From positions 31,396 through 79,474 of the forward strand of contig JAIOAV010000002.1 in assembly GCA_019873665.1 (NCBI GenBank): DNA of 48,079 nucleotides, written 5' to 3'. The notes below the pieces were generated by a model. It saw nothing but the letters and a program-made list of their open reading frames with translations, had not been told where the DNA came from and did no database searches. Position numbers and translations under genes: made by a program. The stretch is from Chloroflexota bacterium. GTDB taxonomy: Bacteria; Chloroflexota; Anaerolineae; JAAYEA01. Within the stretch, counting starts at the first letter, position 1, and each line of letters starts with the position of its first letter. Below, in pieces: positions 14,793 through 23,427 of this stretch.

Positions 14793-17339
14793 CTAGATCA
14801 CCTCGACGCGCGAGCCTTCCGCCGTCTTGACCACATTGATCCGCACCGGGAAGGCGTCCTGCAGCTCTTCGATGTGCGTGATGACGAGGATGCAGGCAAA
14901 GTCGTCCTTGATCGAGTTGATCGCCTCCACCAGCCGCTCCCGCCCCTGGGCATCCTGCGTGCCAAAGCCCTCGTCAATGATCAACGTCTGCAATTGCGCG
15001 CCGGCGCGCCGTGCCAGCAGCTTGCTCAACGCGATGCGGATGGCAAAGTTGACGCGAAACGCCTCGCCACCGCTGTACATCTCATAGCCGCGCGTGCCCA
15101 GCTCGTCGGCGATCAGGATTTCCAGCGTCTCAACCACATCACCCTTTTGCGTCTCGCGCTGCGTGTTGAACTGGAGATGCATCCGGTTGTCGGTCATGCG
15201 GGCCAGCAGCCGGTTCGCTTCCTCCTCTAACTCCGGGATAATGTCCTCGATGATCCAGGCGCGCAGCCCCTTCTGGCTGAACGCCACCTGCAGCTCCGCA
15301 TAGATGGCACGCTCCTGCGCCGCCTGCTGGCGCTGCGCCACCTGGCGCTCGCGTTCCTGGCGCAAGCTTTTGCAGTACTCCAGCTTTTGCTTGGCCGCGC
15401 CCAGATCAGTGCGCGCCCGCTGCTCCCGCATGCGCGTCTCTTCCAGTCGGGACAACGCCTCTCGCAACTCGCGCCTCACATCCTCCGCGCCGGCCAGAGC
15501 CTTCTCCAGTTCCTCCTGTTTGGCGCGTTCCTCCGCCAGCTCCTCTGCGCTGCGGCGCACGGCGCGTTCCAGCTCCTGCCGGTTCGCCTGTTCCCGTTCC
15601 AGGAGGCGTTGCGCCGCGTCTAGCTCGCGCTTTTCCGCCTCAAACGGGCGCCCAGCTTCCACCTGCTGTCGAATCGTCGTATGCTGCGCTTCGTCGTAGC
15701 CGAGCTGCGCGATCCGCTCTTCCACCTGTTGCATCGCTGCCCGCGCCTCGGCGGCAAAGGCCGCAGCGACCAGTTGCGCCTCCAAGTCGGCGATCGTCTC
15801 GCGCGCGGTCTGCAGTTCCTGACGCGCCACCTCCGCATCACGTATCGTCTGCGCCAGCGCTGCCTCCTCCCGCTGCAAGCCGCTGCGCATCTGCAATGTA
15901 CGGTCAACCTCCCGACACTCCTGCTGCAGCCGGCCAATGGCCGCTTTGAGCTCTTCCACGCGCGCCTTGCTGGCGCGATACTCCTCCGCCTGCTGCTGCC
16001 CCTCCGCCTCCATCGCCGCCACCAGCTCGGCCTGTTGTGTCGCACTGAGGTCCTGGCGGCAGAGCGGGCACTTGGCCTCCGCTGTCATTAGGGTATCAAT
16101 CTTGGCCCGCAGCGCCCTCATCTCGTTGTGTAGCCGCGCATTGGCTGCCTCCAGTGAGGCAACCTCATTGGTCATCTCCTGGATCTGCTGACGCTTCCCC
16201 TCGCGCTCCGCTTCTCGCTCCTCCAGTCCCTTGAGCCGCGCTTGCACATCTGCCAGCGCCGCGACCAGGCGATCGGCATCGGCGATCCTCCTTTCCAGCT
16301 CTGCCGCCCGCTGCTCTTGATGCCGCTTTTCCGCCTCCAGTCGCGTGCGCGCGTTGCCGATCTGCTGCTCCAAGGCGTTCTTTTCGTCCTTCAGCCGGAG
16401 CAATTGCGCTAACTGCGCGTTCAGCTCGGCATCCTGCGTCCGGGCAGCCTGCAATGCTGCGTAACCCGCCTCGATCTCGGCCTGCCGCGCCATGACCGAC
16501 TCCAGGTGGGCGATCTGCTGCTTCGCCTTGGCCAACCGCTCCGCTGTCTCCTGGCTCTCGCGCTTCCGCCGCGCGATGCGGCTTTGCAGCTCTTCCCACT
16601 GCTTCTGCTGCAGGTCAAAGATGTTCTTGCGCTCCTGGAGATTCCTGGCCGCCAGCTCCGCCTCCCGCGACGCGCCGGCCAGTTGCTCCACCAGCGCCTG
16701 CGCCTGCGCCAGCTCGGTCGCGTAGCGCGCCTCGTGCTCCAGCTCGCGGTCTATCTCGGCCAGGCGCGCGGCGATCTGCGTCTCGCGCAAGGCCGCTTCC
16801 TTCCCTTTGTCCTTGGCGCGCTGCTCGTACTCGTCATAGATGGCAAGTCCCAGAATCTCGCCCAGGATGCGCTTGCGCTCTGCCGGCGTCCGCATCGTGA
16901 ACTCGTCAGCGCGCCCTTGCATCAGATATGCCGAGTTGATGAACGTCTCATAGTCCATCTTGAGGATGCTGCTGATCTTGTCGTCGGTCGCGCGCACCGT
17001 CGGCTCGCTCATGGACGCGAACGCGTCGCCGTTCTTGATCTGCAACTCCAGCGACGTGGCGCGCCCTCGCGTCCGCTTGCGGATAACACGATAGTGGTTG
17101 CCGGCCAGCGCGAACTCGAATTGCACTTCCGCATCATCATGGCCCAGCGTGATGATATCATCCAGACTCTTGGCGCGCGTCTTGCCCCACAGCGCCCACG
17201 TCATCGCGTCCAGGAGCGTGGACTTGCCGTGCCCGTTGGCGCCGGCCAGACACGCCAGGTGAATGCCGCGCAGATCGAGCGGGGGATCGGTCTCCCGATA
17301 ACACATAAAGTTGCGCAGACTCAACATCAGTGGGATCAT
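14793..17339 (-). CDS. sbcC: SbcC/Rad50-type ATPase for DNA double-strand-break processing
   Basis: SbcC partners the Mre11-type nuclease SbcD to trim hairpins and DNA ends. This 848-residue SMC-family protein has Walker A GANGHGKST (residues 33-41), the Q-loop region YLMQGRADEF, and a long coiled coil broken by the zinc hook CPLCRQDL. It ends with the ABC signature region YSGGEAFRVNFAIRIALSKLL-like 'MYSGGEAFRVNFAIRIALS' and Walker B LIIDEGFGTQD. The ATG at 17339 is preceded by GTGAGG at six bases and matches the usual MIPLxLxLxNF beginning; the frame extends upstream without a good start. No sbcD is adjacent, which is unusual since the two normally form an operon. Confidence 0.92.
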   Translation of the reverse strand: MIPLMLSLRNFMCYRETDPPLDLRGIHLACLAGANGHGKSTLLDAMTWALWGKTRAKSLDDIITLGHDDAEVQFEFALAGNHYRVIRKRTRGRATSLELQIKNGDAFASMSEPTVRATDDKISSILKMDYETFINSAYLMQGRADEFTMRTPAERKRILGEILGLAIYDEYEQRAKDKGKEAALRETQIAARLAEIDRELEHEARYATELAQAQALVEQLAGASREAELAARNLQERKNIFDLQQKQWEELQSRIARRKRESQETAERLAKAKQQIAHLESVMARQAEIEAGYAALQAARTQDAELNAQLAQLLRLKDEKNALEQQIGNARTRLEAEKRHQEQRAAELERRIADADRLVAALADVQARLKGLEEREAEREGKRQQIQEMTNEVASLEAANARLHNEMRALRAKIDTLMTAEAKCPLCRQDLSATQQAELVAAMEAEGQQQAEEYRASKARVEELKAAIGRLQQECREVDRTLQMRSGLQREEAALAQTIRDAEVARQELQTARETIADLEAQLVAAAFAAEARAAMQQVEERIAQLGYDEAQHTTIRQQVEAGRPFEAEKRELDAAQRLLEREQANRQELERAVRRSAEELAEERAKQEELEKALAGAEDVRRELREALSRLEETRMREQRARTDLGAAKQKLEYCKSLRQERERQVAQRQQAAQERAIYAELQVAFSQKGLRAWIIEDIIPELEEEANRLLARMTDNRMHLQFNTQRETQKGDVVETLEILIADELGTRGYEMYSGGEAFRVNFAIRIALSKLLARRAGAQLQTLIIDEGFGTQDAQGRERLVEAINSIKDDFACILVITHIEELQDAFPVRINVVKTAEGSRVEVI

Positions 17340-17842
17340 TGCGTGCCTCACAAACTCAACACAAGGGCCCAGCCGCAGCGGCGTCAGCTCAGGCGAACAA
17401 TGGTATCCGTGTATGAGTATCATAGCACAAGACGGCGAAAATCAAAAAGCCGCTCTTCCATCAGGGCAATTGTGTCCGGACTCCTGTGTCGCTCACTTGC
17501 GATCATGGCGATGTCCCGCAGGCTCGGCCACTTCAGGCGCGCCGGTAGTGCGGATACACCCCGTCCATGATCACCTAGCAGCGCCTAATCCGGCACTTCC
17601 CTCATGGTCGCCCTTCACTCTGGAGACAGCTATATACTAGTCCATTTCAATGCAATTGCCCCGGTATCGTTTTCCGTCAAAGCCAGACCTCTTCAGGCTA
17701 CGGAGGACAATAGCAAGCGGCGATGACCCCATCTTCGGGCCCGACGATCCCTCTGCATCGCAGAAAGCTATGGCCGCTGCGCCTTGACGCTTGACGCAGG
17801 AAACATAAACTAAGCCATAGCTTGATCACAGAAGGAGTGGAG
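17340..17842. other. 500-bp intergenic region between divergent genes
   Basis: This stretch separates sbcC from the M28 peptidase. I see no gene with a ribosome site, no tRNA and no strong repeat. A weak minus-strand -10 (TATGAT near 17420) may serve sbcC, and a plausible plus-strand promoter lies at 17784-17811. Short open frames have no coding features. Confidence 0.6.
17784..17811 (+). promoter_or_regulatory. Possible promoter for the M28 peptidase gene
   Basis: TTGACG (17784-17789) and TAAACT (17806-17811) with a 16-base spacer, 31 bases before the start codon. A second TTGACG lies seven bases further on. Confidence 0.45.
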
Positions 17843-19222
17843 ATGGACATCAAAACGCTGGACAAGGCAATCTGTGGAGAGATTTGGACGAGCAGTGAGA
17901 CATGGCAGAATCTGCTCTACCTTTGCGATGCCTGTGGTCATCGCTTCGTTGGCTCGCCGGGGTATCGCCAAGCCGCCGACTATGTCGCCGCCAAGTTCGC
18001 GGCGTATGGTCTGGAGAAGGTGGCGTTGGAGCCTTTTGCGGCACGGGGCTGGCAGCGGGGGCTCGCGCAGATCACACTGCTCGGCTCCGCGCCGCGCACC
18101 GTGCCCTGCATTGCCCTTCCCTATTGCGTCCCTTGCGATACGCAGCTAGAGTTGATCAACCTGGGCTACGGCACGCCAGAGGAGATCGCCAAACACAAGG
18201 ATGAGATCGCGGGCAAGGCAGCGCTGGTCATGAACGGCATGCCGCCCGACGACAAGCGCTACATCCACCGCATGGAGAAATACATGCGGGCGCAGGAGGC
18301 AGGCGCTGCCGCCTTTCTGTTCATTGACAACAATCCCGGCTATCTGCCCATCACCGGTGGCCTGCCAGAAAAGGGCGCGCATATTCCGGGCGTGGGCCTG
18401 ACATATGAGGAGGGACAGGGTCTAGTGCGCCTCGTGCAGACGGGCGACAAACCGCGCATACGCCTGCAAGTGGAAAGCGCGACCGAGCCCGTAACGTCGT
18501 GGAACGTCGTGGGCGAGCTGCCGGGGACCGATCTTGCGGATGAAATCGTCATTGTGGGTGGGCACCTGGACTCCCACGACCTGTGCGCAGGCGCCACCGA
18601 CAATGCCTCGGGCATGGCGCTTGTCTTGGAGGCGGCCCGGGCGCTGGGCATGCAAAAGGGTCTGTTGCGTCGTACCCTTCGCTTTATCGGCTTTGGGGTG
18701 GAGGAGTTGGGCTTGATCGGCTCCGATGCCTACGTCGCGGCTCACGCCGCAGAGCTGCCCAAGATCCAGTTCATGCTCAATCTGGACGTAACGGGGGCCA
18801 ATATCGCCAACGCGTTGGCCTTGCACGGGTGCCCTGAGCTGATTCCCTATTTCCAAGATGCCGCCAAGGAGATGGCGTATGATCTCGCGATAACCTCAGC
18901 GTTCCATCCCTATAGCGACCACTTTGCGTTTGTGATGAGTGGGGTGCCGGCCGGTTCACTGGGGCACACCGGAGGGCCACCGCGCCAGGGATACGCCCAC
19001 ACGCCAGCCGACACAGTGGACAAGGTCGTGCCGCTGGAACTAAAGATATCGGCGATGGTCGCCGCACGCCTTCTCCTGCATGTGGCTCAAGCGGATGCCT
19101 GGCAGGGAACGCACAAGACACAGACGCAGGTGCGCGAGCTTGTCACACAGTCACCCTTTGCCGACGCGCTCCGCTTCGAGGGGCGGTGGAAATGGTCAGA
19201 CGAGGATGAGAAAAAAGCGTAG
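17843..19222 (+). CDS. M28-family zinc aminopeptidase with PA domain
   Basis: This 459-residue enzyme is a two-zinc exopeptidase. A protease-associated (PA) insert at ~100-205 lies within the peptidase domain. The predicted ligands all appear in order: His241 (GGHLDSHD), Asp253 (GATDNASG), catalytic Glu287 and ligand Glu288 (GVEELG), Asp315 (NLDVTG) and His386 (YAHTPADT). There is no signal peptide, so it probably works on peptides in the cytosol. The ATG at 17843 has AAGGAG five bases upstream; a TTG 21 bases earlier is less likely. It is monocistronic and convergent with iorB. Confidence 0.88.
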   Translation: MDIKTLDKAICGEIWTSSETWQNLLYLCDACGHRFVGSPGYRQAADYVAAKFAAYGLEKVALEPFAARGWQRGLAQITLLGSAPRTVPCIALPYCVPCDTQLELINLGYGTPEEIAKHKDEIAGKAALVMNGMPPDDKRYIHRMEKYMRAQEAGAAAFLFIDNNPGYLPITGGLPEKGAHIPGVGLTYEEGQGLVRLVQTGDKPRIRLQVESATEPVTSWNVVGELPGTDLADEIVIVGGHLDSHDLCAGATDNASGMALVLEAARALGMQKGLLRRTLRFIGFGVEELGLIGSDAYVAAHAAELPKIQFMLNLDVTGANIANALALHGCPELIPYFQDAAKEMAYDLAITSAFHPYSDHFAFVMSGVPAGSLGHTGGPPRQGYAHTPADTVDKVVPLELKISAMVAARLLLHVAQADAWQGTHKTQTQVRELVTQSPFADALRFEGRWKWSDEDEKKA

Positions 19223-19242
19223 AGATGCAAGGGGACCAACGT

Positions 19243-19270
19243 CGCGTGGGGGACGGCTATCCCCCACGCG
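19243..19270. terminator. Hairpin between M28 peptidase and iorB
   Basis: CGCGTGGGGG and CCCCCACGCG plus an A-T pair form an 11-bp stem around CGGCTA. It overlaps the iorB stop codon, so it sits at the convergent 3' ends of both genes. No U-tract is present. Confidence 0.55.
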
Positions 19271-19877
19271 ATCTGTCTTGTGCGCTCACGCAGTGGCCGG
19301 CGGCCTCGCGGCCCCGCAGGAATGCCTGCCGGTTCACTTCCACGAACCGCGCCGGCACACGCTCCGCGATCGTCTCCAACCAAACATCCGGCGATACTTC
19401 CAGGAACCAGGTCAGCGTGCCCAGGAGTACGACATTGTTTGTGCGAGCATTCCCCAGCTCCTCGGCGATCTCAGTGGCGGGGATGAAACAAACACAGCCT
19501 GCCACTTTTCGCAGCGCCCGGCGCACCTGCTCATCCTCTGGATAGCGTTCATGCCCCGCCGCCACTGACAGCGGCGGGATCGCATAATCGTTGATGACAG
19601 CCACGCCACCAGGCCGCAGGAACTCGACGTAGCGCAACCCCTCCAGTCGTTCAAACGCCAGATAGTAATCCGCCTCGCCGCGGCTGATCAGTGGGGAATA
19701 GACATGCTCTGCCCAGCGCACCTGGCTGACGACGCTGCCCCCTCGCTGTGCCATGCCGTGCACTTCCGCCTTCTTCACGTCGTAGCCGAGTCGCGCGCCG
19801 ACCAGCGCCACCACGTCGCTGGCCAAAAGAGTGCCCTGTCCGCCGACACCGGTGAGGAAAAAGTTGATGGGTTTCAT
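19257..19877 (-). CDS. iorB: Indolepyruvate:ferredoxin oxidoreductase, beta subunit
   Basis: IorB forms, with IorA, the oxygen-sensitive enzyme that oxidises aryl pyruvates to aryl-acetyl-CoA, reducing ferredoxin in aromatic amino-acid catabolism. The 206-residue product has the gamma-type 2-oxoacid oxidoreductase fold starting NFFLTGVGGQGTLLASDVVA, with VHGMAQRGGSVVSQVRWA, both conserved in IorB. The ATG at 19877 overlaps the iorA stop as ATGA, so the two are translationally coupled. The C-terminal ~10 residues are encoded by the convergent hairpin. Confidence 0.92.
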   Translation of the reverse strand: MKPINFFLTGVGGQGTLLASDVVALVGARLGYDVKKAEVHGMAQRGGSVVSQVRWAEHVYSPLISRGEADYYLAFERLEGLRYVEFLRPGGVAVINDYAIPPLSVAAGHERYPEDEQVRRALRKVAGCVCFIPATEIAEELGNARTNNVVLLGTLTWFLEVSPDVWLETIAERVPARFVEVNRQAFLRGREAAGHCVSAQDRSRGG

Positions 19878-21685
19878 GCTTCCGCCTCCTCCAGTTGCGC
19901 GCGGGTGAGGATGGCGTGGCGCGGACAGACCTGCGCGCAAATCTCGCAGCCGGTGCAGAGGAGTGGGTCAATGCGCGCCTTGTGTCGTCCCGTGCGCTCG
20001 TTGACCTCCTCACTCATTACCACAGCCGGACACCCCACCTGGAGACAACGGCCACATGCGATGCACCGCTCCAGGTCCACCTTCAGGGGCCGCCACGTGC
20101 GCCGCACCTCCGGCAGCAGCGCGCACTCCCGCCGCGCGATCACCACCGACGGCTCATCTAGCTCCAGGCAGTGGCGCATCACCTGCTCCACCTCGGCCAG
20201 GTTGTACGAATCCACCGTATGGACCTCTTTGATGCCCAGAGCGCGCACCAGCGGCTCGAACTCGATCTGCGCCGTCTCCGCGCCCTGCAGCGTGCGGCCG
20301 GTCCCCGGGTTGGGCTGATGTCCTGTCATGGCGGTAACGCGGTTGTCTAGGATGACCGTCATGACCTTGCTTTTGTTGTGCGCCACGTTCAGGAGCGCCG
20401 GCATGCCGGTATGGAAGAAGGTCGAATCGCCGATAGTGGCGACATTTCTCTGCGTGATCCCCGCCTTCTGGATCCCATGCGCCACAGCGATGCCGGCGCC
20501 CATGCAGCCCACGGTGTGCGTGGCGCTCAGCGGCGGCTGGAAAGCGAGCGAATAGCAGCCGATATCACCGTTCACGATGAGGTCGAGCTTGTGCATGATG
20601 TAATAGGGGCCGCGGTGCGGACAGCCGGGGCAATAGATGGGCGGGCGCTGCGGAAGCGCTCCTGCCTCCAGTGGCACCGCGTGAAGTCGCGTGTCGCCGG
20701 GCAGCAGCCCCGCCACCGTTGCGCGTTCGCGGATGATCTCTGGCGTCAGCTCGCCAATGAGGGGGATGATCTCTTTCCCGCGGATCGGGATGCCCAGCAG
20801 CTTGATCTCATCCTCGATAAACGGGTCCAGCTCCTCGATCACGATCACATCGCCACCCGCGTCTCGCATCTCGGCGATAAAACGCCGCACCATCTGCGGT
20901 GGGATCGGGTAGGTCATGCCGAGCACAAGAAAGGAGGCGTCCGGGAACACCTCGCGCGCATGCTGATAGGTTACCCCATGCGTGATGATACCCAACTTGC
21001 GCGTGCCTCGTTCAATCCGATTAAAGGGGAATCCCTCGGCAAAGTCCTTGAGCCTTTCGATGCGCTCTTCGATCACCGGATGCAACAGCCGCGAATGCGC
21101 AGGGACGGTAACGTATTTCATCACATTGACATGAAAGTCCACCGCCCCTTCCGGCGGCGTCTCCCGCGATCCCAACTCGACCAGGCTATAGGAATGCGAG
21201 ATGCGCGTCGTCGTGCGCAGCAGCACCGGCGTATCGAACTGTCGGCTGATCTCAAATGCCGACCGCACCAGATCCTTCGCCTCCTGGCTATCGGTGGGTT
21301 CCAGGCAGGGAATGCGGGCGAACTTGGCGTACTGCCGGTTGTCCTGCTCGTTCTGCGAGCTGTGCATGCCGGGATCATCCGCCGAAACGACCACCAATGC
21401 CCCCTCTGTGCCGGTCATGGAGGCATAAAACAACGAATCTGCCGCCACGTTCAGGCCCACATGCTTCATGGCGGCGAGCGCCTTGCGCCCCGCATAGGCC
21501 GCGCCGATCGCCACATCCATCGCGACCTTCTCATTAGGAGACCACTCGGCATAGACACCGGGCATCCGCCCCAGGGTTTCCAGAATTTCAGTGCTGGGCG
21601 TGCCCGGATACGCTGTGGCCACATGGACTCCGCTCTCCCAGGCACCGCGTGCGATCGCCTCATTTCCGGAGAGCAACTGCTTCAT
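19874..21685 (-). CDS. iorA: Indolepyruvate:ferredoxin oxidoreductase, alpha subunit
   Basis: This 603-residue subunit carries the thiamine diphosphate and iron-sulfur centres. The N-terminal pyrimidine-binding domain starts LSGNEAIARGAWESGV and has AYPGTPSTEIL. The ThDP/Mg-binding domain shows GDIGCYSLAF, GDSTFFHTGMPALLN and ILDNRVTAMTGHQPNPG. The C-terminus has two [4Fe-4S] ferredoxin motifs, CIACGRCLQVGCP and CTGCEICAQVCP. The first has the longer C-x4-C-P spacing usual in IorA. The start has AAGGAGG, and a 12-codon leader ORF overlaps it as ATGA. It works in an anaerobic or microaerobic setting, in keeping with the glycyl radical enzyme elsewhere in the window. Confidence 0.94.
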   Translation of the reverse strand: MKQLLSGNEAIARGAWESGVHVATAYPGTPSTEILETLGRMPGVYAEWSPNEKVAMDVAIGAAYAGRKALAAMKHVGLNVAADSLFYASMTGTEGALVVVSADDPGMHSSQNEQDNRQYAKFARIPCLEPTDSQEAKDLVRSAFEISRQFDTPVLLRTTTRISHSYSLVELGSRETPPEGAVDFHVNVMKYVTVPAHSRLLHPVIEERIERLKDFAEGFPFNRIERGTRKLGIITHGVTYQHAREVFPDASFLVLGMTYPIPPQMVRRFIAEMRDAGGDVIVIEELDPFIEDEIKLLGIPIRGKEIIPLIGELTPEIIRERATVAGLLPGDTRLHAVPLEAGALPQRPPIYCPGCPHRGPYYIMHKLDLIVNGDIGCYSLAFQPPLSATHTVGCMGAGIAVAHGIQKAGITQRNVATIGDSTFFHTGMPALLNVAHNKSKVMTVILDNRVTAMTGHQPNPGTGRTLQGAETAQIEFEPLVRALGIKEVHTVDSYNLAEVEQVMRHCLELDEPSVVIARRECALLPEVRRTWRPLKVDLERCIACGRCLQVGCPAVVMSEEVNERTGRHKARIDPLLCTGCEICAQVCPRHAILTRAQLEEAEA

Positions 21686-21720
21686 GGCTGCACCTCCTTG
21701 TACAGCAGATTCCAGTCCAT
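21682..21720 (-). CDS. 12-residue leader peptide overlapping iorA
   Basis: An ATG at 21720 preceded by GGGAGG (four-base spacing) begins the frame MDWNLLYKEVQP, which stops at TGA 21684-21682. The stop overlaps the iorA ATG as ATGA, and the iorA Shine-Dalgarno lies inside the leader. The peptide has Trp and Tyr, substrates of the transaminase-IorAB route, so translational coupling sensitive to aromatic amino acids is conceivable. It is too short to judge by homology. Confidence 0.45.
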   Translation of the reverse strand: MDWNLLYKEVQP

Positions 21721-21805
21721 TGATCCTCCCTCAGTGCTCAGGACGCGACATGGTCCTGGCTTCTTGAGATTCGTTCATTCATGGAGAAAGCTGACCACTC
21801 CGGTC

Positions 21806-21928
21806 TGTCATTGCGAGCCGCACCGCGGCGAAGCAATCCCTTATGTAGCTGGTTGGAGATTGCTTCGGCCGCTTCGCTCCTTCGCAATGACACTGGCTCT
21901 GTCATTGCGAGGGAGCGAAGCGATCCCC
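21806..21928. repeat. Cluster of three TGTCATTGCGAG palindromic repeats
   Basis: Three copies of a TGTCATTGCGAG...GCGAAGC(A/G)ATCCC unit occur at ~21806-21840 (plus), 21856-21892 (inverted) and 21900-21928 (plus). Each has internal dyad symmetry of GCGAAGC type and can fold into a stem. They lie between iorA and the PHP gene, where a REP/MITE-like element would be tolerated. A non-coding, repetitive extragenic element is the best description. Confidence 0.75.
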
Positions 21929-21934
21929 TAATCT

Positions 21935-22696
21935 TTAGTTGATTTCATCAGATAACCGTCTTGTGATGAGACGCTCCGCCAGGTTCTGCGCCCGCAGGAA
22001 ATCGTGCGCATCCTCCACCATAGCCACATGCTCCAGATAGCGGTGGGTATCGCTGCCCACGGAAAAGAGGACCTCGTGCTCATGACATGCCGCAAAGAAT
22101 GCCCCATTGTATGGGTCTGGATAGCGGTAGTAAGGGACCGGCTCGTCAGCGGGAGAGACGGCCGCCGTGTACTCTTCGGCAGTGTTCAGCTCCACAAAGA
22201 TACGCTGCTCAGCTAGCGTCTGCGCCAGTTCCGTCGCGGGGAGCGTCGGCGCAAAGTTCCGCGCCAAAAAGCTGTGCGCCAGGCCAACAGGGACATGCAG
22301 CCAACGACGATACGAAATAAGCGCCGACAGCGGGTATCCACGCCAGTCTCGATCAGCGACATACTCGAACAGGACATAGTCCAGCGTATTCAGCGGGGTT
22401 TCCTGGAAACCCTTTCGCCACAGCTGCGCCAAGGGCGTGCGTTCAGAAAAGTCTATCTCGATGCCGACCAGGACTTGGATTCGGCCGGCATATGCCGCGC
22501 CCAATGACCGCAGCTCGGCTACGTAGCGGTCGAATTCCTCGATCACCACATAGTAGCCCGACGCGCCCAGCTTGGCAGAGCGAAAATGGTCGCTGATGCC
22601 CACGTGGGTAAGCCCAGCAGCCAGCGCGGTCTGCACGATCTCCTCTGGCGAAAAGCGGCCATCGGACCAGGTAGTATGGTTGTGTAAGTTGATCAT
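21935..22696 (-). CDS. PHP-domain metal phosphoesterase
   Basis: The 253-residue protein has the PHP metal-site pattern: LHNHTTWSDGRF (HxH...D) at the N-terminus, GISDHFR, GIEIDFSE, an internal His (GLAHSFL) and SVGSDTHR near the C-terminus. The family includes histidinol phosphatases and DNA-polymerase-associated phosphoesterases; the substrate here is not evident. The start at 22696 follows the plsC stop by 14 bases, so it is likely the last gene of the dnaE-STAND-plsC series. The ribosome site is weak. Confidence 0.8.
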   Translation of the reverse strand: MINLHNHTTWSDGRFSPEEIVQTALAAGLTHVGISDHFRSAKLGASGYYVVIEEFDRYVAELRSLGAAYAGRIQVLVGIEIDFSERTPLAQLWRKGFQETPLNTLDYVLFEYVADRDWRGYPLSALISYRRWLHVPVGLAHSFLARNFAPTLPATELAQTLAEQRIFVELNTAEEYTAAVSPADEPVPYYRYPDPYNGAFFAACHEHEVLFSVGSDTHRYLEHVAMVEDAHDFLRAQNLAERLITRRLSDEIN

Positions 22697-22710
22697 CCGC
22701 CATGTCCTGC

Positions 22711-23424
22711 CTAGACTGCGCCGCGCGCCCCATCCCCAGCGACGCTCCGTTGATACACTCCCCTGTACTGCTCCGGCAGGAGCCGCGCCAGATTGCACAT
22801 GATGAGATCGGTCGCTCGCTGCAGGTCTTCGCTCGACGGCTTGCCCTGAACAGGCGGCAGCATGAAGGCAGGTCCGATCGCCACATGCACCGGCGCGCGG
22901 CGCAGCCGCAGCAGCGCGTGCGGCACCTTCTCCACGCCCCAGAGCGCCACCGGCAGGATCGGCACGCCAGCGCGATATGCTAGGAACGCCGCTCCTTTCT
23001 TCCCCTCTTGCAGCGCGCTGGTGGGGCTGCGTGTTCCCTCCGGGGCAATGCCCAGCACTCCGCCGCCCGCCAGCACCTCTTGCGCTCGACGCAGCGCTAT
23101 CCGGTCCACCTCGCCCCGCCGCACAAAGATCGCTCCGGCGCCGCGCAAGAAGAGCCCCATCAGGGTGCGCTCGTACTTGTCCGCCGCCATCACCACCATC
23201 CTATACGGCAGGGTGGCCATGATCAACGGCGGGTCCAGGCGATGCAGATGATTCGTTACCACCAATAGCGGTCCTTCTGTCGGGAGATCCCCGCGTCCGG
23301 TCACGCGATAACGAGTGAGGAGCCGAAACAGCAACAAGCACACTGCACGTAATAGCCAATAGATGACGGCGTTGCCGGGCAGAGAGCGGTGCTGGGCTGC
23401 GGCGCGGAAGGTCGTGTCGGCCAT
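22711..23424 (-). CDS. plsC: 1-acyl-glycerol-3-phosphate acyltransferase (PlsC family)
   Basis: PlsC transfers an acyl chain to lysophosphatidate, making phosphatidate for membrane lipids. The 237-residue product has the catalytic H-x4-D motif as NHLHRLD (His59, Asp64) and the phosphate-binding motif PEGTRS (Glu129-Arg132), with a hydrophobic N-terminal segment (~20-37). Only three bases separate it from the STAND ATPase gene upstream, so it is co-transcribed with the membrane ATPase pair. A specialised acyltransferase tied to that system is possible, but housekeeping lipid synthesis is equally likely. Confidence 0.88.
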   Translation of the reverse strand: MADTTFRAAAQHRSLPGNAVIYWLLRAVCLLLFRLLTRYRVTGRGDLPTEGPLLVVTNHLHRLDPPLIMATLPYRMVVMAADKYERTLMGLFLRGAGAIFVRRGEVDRIALRRAQEVLAGGGVLGIAPEGTRSPTSALQEGKKGAAFLAYRAGVPILPVALWGVEKVPHALLRLRRAPVHVAIGPAFMLPPVQGKPSSEDLQRATDLIMCNLARLLPEQYRGVYQRSVAGDGARGAV

Positions 23425-23427
23425 GAG

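Noticed and set aside
16506..17570. Long plus-strand open frame opposite sbcC
   Set aside because: Leu/Arg/Gln-rich composition reflects the antisense of coiled-coil codons, and no start signal is present.
17430..17780. A non-coding RNA in the sbcC-M28 gap
   Set aside because: No strong stems, terminator or promoter pair define a transcript.
20378..21931. A 517-codon plus-strand frame opposite iorA
   Set aside because: The minus strand carries clear ThDP and ferredoxin motifs; the plus frame has His/Arg-rich antisense composition.
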